Assembly (NCBI GenBank): GCA_040003255.1 | Contig: JBDUCV010000006.1 | Coordinates: forward strand, 1-51,960 | Direction: 5' to 3' | DNA from: JBDUCV01 sp040003255 | Lineage (GTDB): Bacteria; Actinomycetota; Actinomycetes; Mycobacteriales; Jatrophihabitantaceae | DNA length: 51,960 bases | Shown: positions 14,820-23,848 of the stretch, piece after piece | How positions within the stretch are numbered: position 1 is the stretch's first letter | How the letters are laid out: each line of letters starts with the position of its first letter | Made by a program: the position numbers and the translations under genes | Notes under the pieces: model-generated | What the model was told of the DNA's origin: nothing | Database searches by the model: none | What the model saw: only the letters and a program-made list of their open reading frames with translations

Positions 14820-16031
14820 GTGCGCGCCCCCCCGCTTCGTGCCCTGCTTCTCGAGCAGATTCATCGCGACGCCGCGGCCTTGCTGCGGTCGTCCGGCTTC
14901 GAGGTCGAGACTCTCGACCGCGCGCTCGACGAGGACGAGCTGATCGAGCGGATCGCCAACGTGTCGCTGCTCGGCATCCGATCCAAGACCCACGTCACGC
15001 AACGGGTGTTGGATGCCGCGCCGGAGCTGACGGCCATCGGCGCGTTCTGCATCGGCACCAACCAGATCGACTTGCAGGGGGCATCCGAACGCGGCGTCAC
15101 GGTGTTCAACGCCCCGTTTTCCAACACCCGCAGCGTGGTCGAGCTGGTGATAGCCGAGGTCGTCGCCCTGACCCGGCGGCTGACCGAGAAGAACGAGTTG
15201 ATGCACGCGGGCGTGTGGGACAAGTCCGCCGACGGTGCGCACGAAGTGCGTGGGCGGACCCTGGGCATCGTCGGGTACGGCAACATCGGCACCCAGCTGT
15301 CCGTGCTCGCCGAGAACCTCGGCCTGCGGGTGCTTTTCTACGACAACGCCGATCGGCTGGCCCTGGGCAACGCGCACCGCTGTGCGACGCTCACCGAGCT
15401 GCTGGCCGCGTCCGACATCGTCACGCTGCACGTCGACGGACGCGCGTCGAACAACAGTCTGTTCGGCGAGGCGGAGTTCGCCGCGATGCGGCCAGGCAGC
15501 CTGTTCCTAAACCTGTGCCGCGGATTCGTTGTCGACTACGCCGCGCTGCGCAGGCACATCGAAGCCGGTCGCATCGTCGGGGCGGCCGTCGATGTCTTCC
15601 CGGTTGAGCCGAAGGGACGCGGCGACGAGTTCGTGTCCGAGCTGCGTGGGCTGCCCAACGTCATCCTGACGCCGCACATCGGCGGGTCGACGGAGGAGGC
15701 CCAGCAGGACATCGCGCGGTTCGTTGCGGGTAAGTTCCGTGATTTCATCCAGGACGGGTCGACCGCGATGAGCGTCAACCTGCCCGGCATCGCGCTACCA
15801 CAGCCCCCTGGCACACATCGCCTCATCCTCATTCATCGCAATGTGCCCGGTGCGCTCGCCACCATCAACGGCGTGCTCGCCGAGCACAAGGTGAACGTCG
15901 AGGCCCAGCTACTCGGCACGCGTGGAGAGGTCGGATACGTCGTCACCGACATCAGCGCCAGCTACACCGAGGAGATGCTGCAGCAGCTACGCGGGTTGTC
16001 CGAGTCGATCCGGTTGCGCGTCGTCTCCTAG
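14820..16031 (+). CDS. serA: D-3-phosphoglycerate dehydrogenase
   Basis: This enzyme commits 3-phosphoglycerate to serine synthesis by NAD-dependent oxidation. The 403-aa protein is of the shorter E. coli SerA type (about 410 aa), not the roughly 530-aa mycobacterial type. Visible features are the substrate-domain motif IGAFCIGTNQIDL, the Rossmann motif GIVGYGNIGTQLSVLAE, catalytic Arg in CRGFVVD, Glu in FPVEPKG and His in TPHIGGSTEE, and a C-terminal ACT domain from about residue 335 (IHRNVPGALATINGVLAEHK) for serine feedback. GTG 14820 follows a -10 box. Its stop shares bases with the convergent kinase stop (CTAG). Confidence 0.93.
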   Translation: MRAPPLRALLLEQIHRDAAALLRSSGFEVETLDRALDEDELIERIANVSLLGIRSKTHVTQRVLDAAPELTAIGAFCIGTNQIDLQGASERGVTVFNAPFSNTRSVVELVIAEVVALTRRLTEKNELMHAGVWDKSADGAHEVRGRTLGIVGYGNIGTQLSVLAENLGLRVLFYDNADRLALGNAHRCATLTELLAASDIVTLHVDGRASNNSLFGEAEFAAMRPGSLFLNLCRGFVVDYAALRRHIEAGRIVGAAVDVFPVEPKGRGDEFVSELRGLPNVILTPHIGGSTEEAQQDIARFVAGKFRDFIQDGSTAMSVNLPGIALPQPPGTHRLILIHRNVPGALATINGVLAEHKVNVEAQLLGTRGEVGYVVTDISASYTEEMLQQLRGLSESIRLRVVS

Positions 16032-16732
16032 CCGTCAGCCCTGATGACTAGTTCCGCGCGGGTGCGACTAGATGCCACCAGCTCAGCGTTGCGCTGATCC
16101 GACCCCCGCGCCCACCTCTGCGCCGCCTCCCGGTCCTGCCCGTAGCCCACCCGGCGGGCAACGAGCCGTCGCCAACGGACCTCGTCGGGTACCTCTACAA
16201 ACCACGCTTCGTCGAGCATCGGACGCACCGCAGACCAGCAGCCGGTGTCGAGCAGCAGGTAGTTGCCTTCAGTGATCACCAGCGGCGTATCGCGAGGCAC
16301 CGGGATCGCCCCGGCTACCGGCTCCTCGATCTCCCGGCGGAACTGTGGCGCGTAGCTGACGGCCTCCTCATTGGTTCGCAGCCGTTGAAGTAGGGCGAGA
16401 TAGCCGGCGACATCGAACGTGTCCGGCGCACCCTTGCGCTGATCTCGCCCCAGTCTGGTCAGTTCCGGCTGCGCCAGGTGGAAGCCGTCCATCGGCACCA
16501 GGACGGCGTTCGGCGCGAGTGCGGCGACCAAGGCCTCAGCGAGAGCGGACTTGCCGGCGCCGGGCGCCCCCGCGATGCCGAGAATCCGACGCTCACCAAG
16601 CCGGATCAGTGCGCGGGCCCGCGCTACGAGGTCGCGCGCTACCGACGGCACAACAGCCCGTGGCGATTCGGCGGCGGTCTCGCCCGGCGTCACCGCGTCA
16701 GCTTGGCACGGCTCGGAGCCGGCGGGCGGCAC
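16028..16732 (-). CDS. Nucleoside/nucleotide kinase family P-loop protein
   Basis: This 234-aa P-loop kinase has Walker A GAPGAGKSALAEAL near residue 55, a Walker B-like MDGFHLAQPEL (characteristic of the uridine kinase/pantothenate kinase/FrcK-like group), an arginine-rich lid RWRRLVARRVGYGQ and the ITEGNYLLLD segment. The phosphate acceptor is unclear; uridine-kinase-like and sugar kinases of this clade look alike. GTG 16732 overlaps the DUF2867 gene by 35 bp; GTG 16693 is a shorter alternative. It is the last gene of a PPOX-DUF2867-kinase run. Confidence 0.8.
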   Translation of the reverse strand: MPPAGSEPCQADAVTPGETAAESPRAVVPSVARDLVARARALIRLGERRILGIAGAPGAGKSALAEALVAALAPNAVLVPMDGFHLAQPELTRLGRDQRKGAPDTFDVAGYLALLQRLRTNEEAVSYAPQFRREIEEPVAGAIPVPRDTPLVITEGNYLLLDTGCWSAVRPMLDEAWFVEVPDEVRWRRLVARRVGYGQDREAAQRWARGSDQRNAELVASSRTRAELVIRADG

Positions 16733-17135
16733 CCGTCATCATCGATCGGGTTACCGGGTCGTGCAGAAATCGCACCGGCAGGAAGTACAACCGGCCGCGC
16801 CAACCCTTGAACGTCACCGCGGTCGTGACGTGGACCAGACCTGACTCATGCCCCACGGTGGCCACGAAACGCAGGTGCCGGTCGTCGACGTCGATGACCG
16901 CCTCGCCATCGATCACATTCCTTACCTCGAACATTGACCGGTCGCCCCGCGGGATGCCGAGCACGCCGACCAGTGCCTGGCGGAGCCCGAACAACACCTT
17001 GACCGGAAGCGACACCGATCCGACATCGAAGATTGCCCTGGCCCACGTCGCGCTATCGGCAACGACGTCCTCCCCAACCGCGACTGTCGTGGTGACAGCC
17101 CAGTCGGGTCGAGGCATGAGGCCAAATGCTGTCAT
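16698..17135 (-). CDS. DUF2867 family protein
   Basis: The 145-aa cytosolic protein has central strands RSMFEVRNVIDGEAVIDVDD and RHLRFVATVGHESG, then the diagnostic DUF2867 ending GRLYFLPVRFLHDPVTRSMM. Members are found alone or fused to SDR proteins and have no known activity; their beta-rich shape suggests hydrophobic ligand binding. ATG 17135 is chosen; the in-frame GTG 17165 adds ten residues. It lies 52 bp after the PPOX gene and overlaps the kinase gene, implying one transcript. Confidence 0.7.
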   Translation of the reverse strand: MTAFGLMPRPDWAVTTTVAVGEDVVADSATWARAIFDVGSVSLPVKVLFGLRQALVGVLGIPRGDRSMFEVRNVIDGEAVIDVDDRHLRFVATVGHESGLVHVTTAVTFKGWRGRLYFLPVRFLHDPVTRSMMTGAARRLRAVPS

Positions 17136-17187
17136 CGTCCACCGTCCATACTCCGACCCAATCACTTCGCATCATCCGCGCACATGC

Positions 17188-17616
17188 TCAGTCCGACACC
17201 CGAGCCATCGCGACGACATTCGTGGGGGTGAGCCGGACGAGTAGCTCGCCCGAGACCGCGTTGCGCCGGCCGAACGCTTCGGCCTGCTCGGGACCCATGT
17301 AGCGCGCGGCGATCGAGATCGACGCCGGCAGCATCGCATCGAGGTCGTCGCTGATCGTCGCCGTGCCTTCGACGGTCACGAAGCTGAATGGTGGCTGCTC
17401 GTCGTCGACGCACATCGCGGCCCGGCCGGTGCGTCGCAGTGACCTGCCCTTCAGCGTGTCGGCGCCGGTGGTGAAGACAAGGTCGCTGCCGTCCAGAATG
17501 AACCAGACGGGAGCCACATGCGGGCTGCCGTCTTTTCGGGTCGTAGCTAGCTTGCCGGTCCGGGTGCCGTGACTGACGAATGCTCGCCATTCGTCCTCGG
17601 TCATCCGCTCAGCCAT
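17188..17616 (-). CDS. PPOX-class F420/FMN-dependent oxidoreductase
   Basis: The 142-aa split-beta-barrel flavoprotein shows GKLATTRKDGSPHVAPVWFI, the diagnostic N-terminal strand pair of PPOX-class enzymes, then LVFTTGADTLKGRSLRR, whose basic residues would contact the cofactor phosphate, and FVTVEGTATI. In actinobacteria most such proteins bind F420, but FMN is not excluded by sequence alone. ATG 17616 begins MAERMTEDEW. The gap to the divergent helicase gene is only 48 bp, with TACCGT and TAGCGT as possible -10 boxes for the two directions. Confidence 0.83.
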   Translation of the reverse strand: MAERMTEDEWRAFVSHGTRTGKLATTRKDGSPHVAPVWFILDGSDLVFTTGADTLKGRSLRRTGRAAMCVDDEQPPFSFVTVEGTATISDDLDAMLPASISIAARYMGPEQAEAFGRRNAVSGELLVRLTPTNVVAMARVSD

Positions 17617-17664
17617 GATCGACACGGTAAACCAGCCGCTGCTCGCGGGTAGCGTTTCTTGATC

Positions 17665-19629
17665 GTGGCTGACGATCCGGTTCTGCAGGCCGAACGTGAT
17701 CATCTGGACCTCGCCCGGCGCTGCCTCGACGCGATGCGCGGCGTCGCCGAGGGGATCGCCGACTACGGTGTCGATTCCCTCGCCAGCGAAAGCCTCGGTG
17801 CGCTGCGCGGCCAGCGACTTCGGTCCCTGGCCGCCGACCCAGACGCCCCGCCGTTTTTCGGCCGCACCGACCGTGACGGCGACGAGGTTTTCCATATCGG
17901 GCGGCGTCACGTTCGCGATTCGCACGGCGACCCGGTCGTTATCGACTGGCGCGCGCCGATAGCCCGGGCGTTCTATCGAGCCACGCCGGGCGAGCGGATG
18001 GGCGTGCGGCTACGTCGGCGGTTCGGCTTCCACGACGGCATGTTGTCCTCTTTCGAGGACGAACACCTCGATCGCGGCGAGAACCTGGGGCTGGCGTCCG
18101 GCCTGCTGCGCGAGGAGATCGAGCGGCCGCGCGTCGGCCCGATGCGCGACATCGTCGCCACCATCCAGCCCGACCAGGACAACCTCGTCCGCGCGGACCT
18201 GGACAGCTCGCTGTGCATCCAGGGCGCGCCCGGTACCGGCAAGACGGCCGTCGGACTGCACCGGGCGGCCTACCTGCTCTACACCTATCCCGAACGGTTG
18301 CGCCGTTCCGGCGTGCTGGTCGTCGGCCCCAACCAGGCATTCCTGCACTACATCGGGCAGGTGCTGCCGGCGCTCGGCGAGGGCGGCATCGAGCAGACGA
18401 CAGTCGAGCAGCTCGTCGGCCACGGGCCGGTGCGTCGCCCGTCGTCGGCCGAGACGGCGACCCTCAAGGGCGACGCGCGGATGGCCGAGGTGCTGCGCCG
18501 TGCGGTGTTCAGCCACGTCGCGAAGCCGGCCGGCGATGTTGTGGCGATGGTCGGCACGAGGCGGTACCGCATTCCCGAGCATCGGCTGCGGCGCTATGTC
18601 GACGATGCCCGCCGGGCCGACGTCCGCTGGTCGAACGCCCGCGAACGACTGCGGGCACAGTTGGCCGAGGACGTCCGGCGGCAGCGTGAGGACGCTGGCG
18701 GTGCTCCATCCGACGTCGAGACCGCGCGGCTCGCCCGTTCGCCCGCCGTCCGAGCCTTCGTGGACGAGGTGTGGCCGGCCATCGATCCGCAGAAGCTGCT
18801 GGCGCGGCTCTACCGCCAGCCGGACTTCTTGCGCCGCTGCGCACGCGGGCTCCTCGACGAAGGTGAGCTCGCCCTGCTGACGTCAACCCCCGGCCGTGGC
18901 TGGTCAGTCGGTGACGCCGAGCTGCTCGACGAGCTGACCGGGTTGATCGAGGGCGCGCCGTCGTACGTGCACGTGGTGGTTGATGAGGCGCAGGACCTCT
19001 CGCCGATGCAATGCCGCGCGGTAGCCCGGCGCTGCCCGCTCGGCTCGGTAACCGTGCTGGGCGATCTCGCTCAAGCGACCACCCCGTGGGCGCCAGGATC
19101 GTGGGCGATCACTTTGGCACACCTCGGCCATCCCGGTGCGCTGGTACGCCCATTGACCGCGGGGTATCGGGTGCCGGGATCCGTCCTGGACATCGCCAAT
19201 CGCTTGCTGCCCCATATCGCCGCGGGCGTGTCGCCGGCTTCGTCCGTCCGTGCCGGGGTGGACGCGTTGCGCTACGTGCCAGGGGCATCCCTGGTGGCTG
19301 CCGTCCGGGACTGCCTCGACGTCGAGGGATCGATCGGCGTGATCGTGCCGGATGCGCGCGCGCTGGCGGTGCTCGACGAGCTGCTTGCCGCCGGGCTGCC
19401 CGCCGAGCCGATCGAGTCCGGCGATGATCCGGTGGTGGCCGTCGTCGCGGCCAGTGCCGCCAAGGGCTTGGAGTTCGACTCAGTGGTGCTTGTCGAGCCT
19501 GCGCAGATCGTGGCCGGCGATCCGACCCGGGCCAATGGCCTGCGCCGGCTCTACGTCACGCTCACCCGGGCGGTGTCGCGGCTGACTATCGTCCACGACG
19601 ACCCGCTGCCGGCCGAGCTCGCCGCTTGA
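17665..19629 (+). CDS. HelD/UvrD-like superfamily I helicase
   Basis: The 654-aa ATPase has an N-terminal HelD-type segment (FGRTDRDGDEVFHIGRRHVR, VVIDWRAPIARAFYRATPGE), Walker A QGAPGTGKTAVGLHRAAYLL, Walker B VVDEAQDLSPMQ, motif III VLGDLAQATTPWA, motif V AAKGLEFDSVVLV and motif VI LYVTLTRAVSRLTI. HelD proteins bind RNA polymerase and release it from stalled or inactive complexes; actinobacterial forms also confer rifamycin tolerance in some species. The length is below the roughly 730 aa of the mycobacterial protein, so the secondary-channel arm may be short. GTG 17665 is preferred; TTG 17659 is possible. Confidence 0.85.
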   Translation: MADDPVLQAERDHLDLARRCLDAMRGVAEGIADYGVDSLASESLGALRGQRLRSLAADPDAPPFFGRTDRDGDEVFHIGRRHVRDSHGDPVVIDWRAPIARAFYRATPGERMGVRLRRRFGFHDGMLSSFEDEHLDRGENLGLASGLLREEIERPRVGPMRDIVATIQPDQDNLVRADLDSSLCIQGAPGTGKTAVGLHRAAYLLYTYPERLRRSGVLVVGPNQAFLHYIGQVLPALGEGGIEQTTVEQLVGHGPVRRPSSAETATLKGDARMAEVLRRAVFSHVAKPAGDVVAMVGTRRYRIPEHRLRRYVDDARRADVRWSNARERLRAQLAEDVRRQREDAGGAPSDVETARLARSPAVRAFVDEVWPAIDPQKLLARLYRQPDFLRRCARGLLDEGELALLTSTPGRGWSVGDAELLDELTGLIEGAPSYVHVVVDEAQDLSPMQCRAVARRCPLGSVTVLGDLAQATTPWAPGSWAITLAHLGHPGALVRPLTAGYRVPGSVLDIANRLLPHIAAGVSPASSVRAGVDALRYVPGASLVAAVRDCLDVEGSIGVIVPDARALAVLDELLAAGLPAEPIESGDDPVVAVVAASAAKGLEFDSVVLVEPAQIVAGDPTRANGLRRLYVTLTRAVSRLTIVHDDPLPAELAA

Positions 19630-19644
19630 GCCGCCCGGGGACAG

Positions 19645-19698
19645 CCTCGACCGGGCAACCTGGGCGTCGTGAGGACGTCCAGGCTGCCCGGGTCGAGG
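19645..19698. terminator. Long bidirectional hairpin terminator
   Basis: An imperfect inverted repeat of about 24-bp arms (from CCTCGACCGGGCAACC at 19645 to GGCTGCCCGGGTCGAGG ending at 19698) has a 4-nt loop near 19670, one bulge and a few mismatches. It fills the 81-bp gap between the convergent helicase and secreted-protein genes. Confidence 0.75.
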
Positions 19699-19710
19699 AA
19701 TTGGCGCGGA

Positions 19711-22700
19711 TCAGCTGCTGAAGTAGGTCAGCACCCGGCTCATCAGGTCGGCCTTGTTGGCGGCGGTACCGAACTCCTCGAACGGGAACGCCAGGAACGC
19801 CACCTTGTAGCTACCGTCTGCCACGGTCAGCGCGTCTGGCTGACCGGTGCCGTCGGTGAATGCGGCCAGCCCAGGAGGGATGGGCGTTATCTGATCCTCG
19901 AACGGTGCGCCACCGAGAACCGAGTGGTCGATCGGCACCGTGCCGAGCCCCGCCGTGACCGGATTGCTGGTAGCGGTGACGGTTGCCGTCGCCAGGTCGT
20001 TCTGGCGGTCGGTGCCGTCCCAGTTCACGTGCAGGTAGTCCCTGACGAAGGCCGTCGTACCCGCCGCCTGGTCGAGTATGTCTTGTCCCGAGAGGAACAG
20101 CCGGCCACCACCGGATAGGAACGCGCTCAGCTCCGACTCGTGCGGGCTGATCGGCCCGGGGTAACTGTTACCCGTCCACCACACCACCTTGGTGTGCGCG
20201 GTGAGCAGCGACTGCGGGATGTTTGGATGGGCCGCGAGGTCCCAGTAGCTGTACGGCGTGCTGCCGAGCGCCGCCGTGTAGTAGGACTTCACGTCCGGCG
20301 CATTGCCGTCACCGTCGACGAGCAGCACGTCGGCAGTGACCGCGATGGTGGTCAGCGTCGCCGATGCCGACACCGACGGCGAACCGACCGACGTCGCACT
20401 AAGCGTCGCCGTGTCGGTTTCCCCGTTCACCGCCGCTGCCGGCACAGCCACCTTGACGCACACGTCGGTCGACGAACCGGGCTGAACCGTCGGGGTCGCC
20501 GCCAGCGGAGTGACACACGTGGCGTCGTACACGGTGGCCGGCCACAGACCAGTGGCGGTCATCGAATACGAATCGGGTGTGTAGCCCTTGTTCGTCAACG
20601 ACACCGTGTAGGACGCCGACTGGCCGGCGCGCGCCGCTCCGGTCTGCGACGGCGGAGCTGCGGTCACCGAGAACGCCGGGGCGATCGGGGTGCTGTGCGG
20701 GCTACCGGACGTACTCGCGCCCTGATCCGAGTGCACCGCGATGCCGTCGTTCACGATCGACGTCGTCAGCGCCGGGAGGGTGCTGACGATGCGCACCGTG
20801 AAGGTCACCGACGTCGAGCCGCCCGCCAGAACCGTCAGCCCGGTCCAGGCCACCTTGCCGTCGCTCAGCGTGCCGCCGTTGCTGGCCGAGACGAACGACG
20901 TGTACTTCGGCAACGGGTCGGTGATCGATACCCCGGTCGCGTCGGCGTTTCCGATGTTGCGAACGGTGATCGTGTAGTTGATGTCCCGGCCGGGGCCGAC
21001 CGGTACCCCGCTGTCCGTCTTGGACACGACCAATGCGGGTGACGCGCTGCGGTTGGCCAGTGTGTACACGCCACGGCCATGGGTGCCGGCCGCGAGGATG
21101 CCGTTCGTCGGGTCGTAGTCCAGCTGCCAGCTCGCGACCTTCGGCATGTTGGTGCCGAGCTGCTTCCACGACGAGCCGTCACTGACCGAAACGAAGGTGC
21201 CGACATCGGTGCCGACGTACAGCGTTCGGGCGGCGGACGGGTCGAGGACGATCGAGTTCACCGGGACGTTCGGCAGCGACGCAGTGATGTTGTCCCAATG
21301 CGCTCCGCCGTCCATGGTCCTGAACACGTGCGCCGAGCCGAAGCCGCTGTAGGCGACATAGGCGATCCGCCAGTTCGACTTGTCGACCGCGATCTGGCTG
21401 ACCGGAAGGTTCGGCAGCGAATTCTGGCCGACCCGGGTCCAGGTCGGGCTCGCCGACGTCGCCGCGTCAGAACTGACCGACAGGTAGCCGTCGTCAGTAC
21501 CCACGTACACGCCGTCACCACCGTCGGCCATGCCGACCGCGCTGATCAGGCAGCCACGAGCGCCGTTCGCGGGCGTCCCGGTGCAACCGCTGGTCAGGTC
21601 GCCGCTGATCGGCTGCCAGCTGACATCGCCCGCGGACGGTGCCTCGGCGTTGTTGGTGCGATACAGCCGGTACGTACCGAGGAACATCTGGTTGACGTTT
21701 GCCCGGTTCTGGATCCAAGGGATGTAGAACTCGGCCCGATCCCTGAGGTTGATGCCATTGGTGATGATGGTATTGCCGTTGAACGCGTTGGCGGTCGACG
21801 GACCGAAGCGGTACGGCGAGATGCCGAAGTAGGTACCGAACACGTATGCGGGCACTGCCGGGTTGATCGTGTTGGGCGTCGTCTGGTCGACGATCACCTG
21901 GCCACCGTCGCCGCTGGGCTGGTCGAACCAGCGGGTATTGAGCACCGACTTGCGCTGGGTGCCGTTGTCCTGTGTGCCGCCCCAGTACTGGCCCGGGATC
22001 TTCGGGACCGTCGCGATGCTGACGAACTGGCCGATGCGAAGGCCGGTCGAGTGGAGCAGTCGACCGGCGCTGGAGACCTGGCCGTTGAGGTTCACCCAGT
22101 CGGTCGCGCGCAGCGGGTCACCGGCGACGTTGCGGCCGCCGCCGGTGGAGGACTGCCACACACCGCCGTCGTTGCCGATCACCACGTGCTGGGGGTTACC
22201 CGGCTGGAAGGCGACCGCGTGGAAGTCCGGGTGCAGGTCATAGCCGAGGCTGAGCCAGGTCTGCCCGCCGTCCTTGGAGCGGTAGATGCCGCCGGACTGC
22301 GGAGACAGGCCGTAGCCGTAGGAACCCTCGACGTACACCGTGTTCGGGTCGTTCGGGTCCGGCTTTATCTCGTTGTCGTACTGGCACTGGGTGCCGCAGT
22401 AGCCGAGGATCGAGTCACTGCCGCTGCCCGTCGGCATGGCGGCCCATATCGCGCCGCCGTCGGTGCTCTTGTACACCTGGGCAGGGTGGTTGACGCCGTC
22501 CAGGCCGACGTAGGTGTAGCCGGTGTAGAGCGTGGCCTGGCCTGCTCCGGCGGGGTGTGAGACACCGAGTGAGAACCGGGTGGCGCTGGCCGCGAAGTTC
22601 CCGGCTGGCAGGCCAACGGTGACGTTCGTCCAGTTCAGCCCGCCGTCAGTCGAGCGGTAGATCCCGTCGCCCCAGAACGAGGCCCACAACAGCTGGGAAT

Positions 22701-23598
22701 TCTGCGGATCCATGACCAGGTCGGTGGCACCGCGGAACTCGTTGGTGGTGCCCTTGCGCAGCGTCCAGGTCAGCCCGCCGTCGGCGGATTCCCACACGCC
22801 GAAGGCGGCGGACGGTGGAGCGGTCGTGCGTCGGACGCCGGCCCGTCCGCGCAAGGTGGAGATGAACAAGTGATTGGCGTTCGCCGAATCGATCACGATG
22901 TCGGAGATCGATACGCCCAGGAACCGGTCGGCCGAGACCTTCGTCCAGGTCAGTCCGCCGTCGGTCGAGCGATGTACCCCGTCGCCGTAATAGCTGTCAC
23001 CGGACAGCGCGCCCTCACCGGTGCCGAGGTAGACAATGTTGGGGTTCGACGGCGCCACCCCGAGCGCACCGACCGACTGGGTGTCGGCGTCCTGGGTGCG
23101 CGACGTCCAGGTCTGGGCCACCGCGTCGTAGGTCCACACGCCGCCCTGCGCCGCTCCGAGCAGGATCGTCCCGTCCGGGCGCACGGCGAGCGCGCCGACC
23201 CGGCCGGATACGGCCTGGAGGGTGTTGGTCGTGCGGCCGATCTGGACCGTCGGGTCGGGGCCCTGGCTCTGCCACGCTCCCCCACGCGATGCGCCGGGCT
23301 GGTCTGCGGTCGGCAGCGCCGCCGCCTGCTTGGCGCCCTGTACGCGTAGTGTGGCCGCCTGCTCAATCGACAGGGCACCTGTCTCGCCGGCGAGCCGGTC
23401 AGTCAGGTAATAGTCGTCGCGCAGCTTCTGCAGACCTTCCTCGTCGGAGTCGTTGTCACGGTCGCCCTTGACGGAGAGCTGAACGGGGGTGTCGTCCTGC
23501 GGTGGGGTTGTGGATGCGGCAGCGGGCGTGTACGCCGCGATCGGGACGAGAAGCAGGCTGCTGACCAGTGCGGCCAGCCGGATGCGGGAACGCTGCAT
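19711..23598 (-). CDS. Large secreted Asp-box (BNR/sialidase-type) propeller protein with DUF11 domain
   Basis: The 1295-aa exported protein has signal peptide MQRSRIRLAALVSSLLLVPI with cleavage near AAAS, residue ~30. An Asp-box propeller region (residues ~90-850) follows, with STDGGLTWTKV, SADGGLTWTLR, STDGGLNWTNV, STDGGAIWAAM, SKDGGQTWLSL and TMDGGAHWDNI. Next is a DUF11-type Ig-like repeat (INYTITVRNIGNADATGVSI, ~880-970), a second beta domain (~985-1085), and a C-terminal region with GGRLFLSGQDILDQAAG resembling a GATase1-like fold. No sialidase catalytic Arg triad is evident, so binding or an unknown hydrolase role is as likely. ATG 23598 begins the signal peptide; the upstream frame is not protein-like. 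Confidence 0.85.
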   Translation of the reverse strand: MQRSRIRLAALVSSLLLVPIAAYTPAAASTTPPQDDTPVQLSVKGDRDNDSDEEGLQKLRDDYYLTDRLAGETGALSIEQAATLRVQGAKQAAALPTADQPGASRGGAWQSQGPDPTVQIGRTTNTLQAVSGRVGALAVRPDGTILLGAAQGGVWTYDAVAQTWTSRTQDADTQSVGALGVAPSNPNIVYLGTGEGALSGDSYYGDGVHRSTDGGLTWTKVSADRFLGVSISDIVIDSANANHLFISTLRGRAGVRRTTAPPSAAFGVWESADGGLTWTLRKGTTNEFRGATDLVMDPQNSQLLWASFWGDGIYRSTDGGLNWTNVTVGLPAGNFAASATRFSLGVSHPAGAGQATLYTGYTYVGLDGVNHPAQVYKSTDGGAIWAAMPTGSGSDSILGYCGTQCQYDNEIKPDPNDPNTVYVEGSYGYGLSPQSGGIYRSKDGGQTWLSLGYDLHPDFHAVAFQPGNPQHVVIGNDGGVWQSSTGGGRNVAGDPLRATDWVNLNGQVSSAGRLLHSTGLRIGQFVSIATVPKIPGQYWGGTQDNGTQRKSVLNTRWFDQPSGDGGQVIVDQTTPNTINPAVPAYVFGTYFGISPYRFGPSTANAFNGNTIITNGINLRDRAEFYIPWIQNRANVNQMFLGTYRLYRTNNAEAPSAGDVSWQPISGDLTSGCTGTPANGARGCLISAVGMADGGDGVYVGTDDGYLSVSSDAATSASPTWTRVGQNSLPNLPVSQIAVDKSNWRIAYVAYSGFGSAHVFRTMDGGAHWDNITASLPNVPVNSIVLDPSAARTLYVGTDVGTFVSVSDGSSWKQLGTNMPKVASWQLDYDPTNGILAAGTHGRGVYTLANRSASPALVVSKTDSGVPVGPGRDINYTITVRNIGNADATGVSITDPLPKYTSFVSASNGGTLSDGKVAWTGLTVLAGGSTSVTFTVRIVSTLPALTTSIVNDGIAVHSDQGASTSGSPHSTPIAPAFSVTAAPPSQTGAARAGQSASYTVSLTNKGYTPDSYSMTATGLWPATVYDATCVTPLAATPTVQPGSSTDVCVKVAVPAAAVNGETDTATLSATSVGSPSVSASATLTTIAVTADVLLVDGDGNAPDVKSYYTAALGSTPYSYWDLAAHPNIPQSLLTAHTKVVWWTGNSYPGPISPHESELSAFLSGGGRLFLSGQDILDQAAGTTAFVRDYLHVNWDGTDRQNDLATATVTATSNPVTAGLGTVPIDHSVLGGAPFEDQITPIPPGLAAFTDGTGQPDALTVADGSYKVAFLAFPFEEFGTAANKADLMSRVLTYFSS

Positions 23599-23795
23599 GA
23601 AGACCTCGATCGAATGAGAAGGAAGGGGCGCGCCGAAGGGCAGTCTTATGGCTCGAGGCCGCAGAGGCAATACGTCAGAGGGGATCGTCACGTTCACTGG
23701 ACGGCGATTCGCGCCAGCGCGGATATGGTAGGAACCTCTGGGTAGTTCGCCGGTACGCCATCCCTGTACCACGAACTCCTCTTAAGTCGCCCGAG

Positions 23796-23830
23796 GGCGC
23801 GCGGTGTGGAGACCCCACGTCTAGCGCGCC
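23796..23830 (+). promoter_or_regulatory. Leader hairpin before the 2-oxoacid dehydrogenase operon
   Basis: GGCGCGC (23796-23802) pairs with GCGCGCC (23824-23830), and inside it GTGTGG pairs with CCCCAC around AGA with one mismatch. The structure ends about 10 nt before the GAGGAG ribosome binding site of the E1 alpha gene, so it may shape translation or mRNA stability. This role is inferred from position only. Confidence 0.4.
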
Positions 23831-23848
23831 GTGACGCGAGGAGCCTGC

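Noticed and set aside
20140..22560. Long plus-strand frames opposite the secreted propeller gene
   Set aside because: Shadow frames with Arg/Val/Asp bias. The minus-strand gene has a signal peptide and clear Asp boxes.
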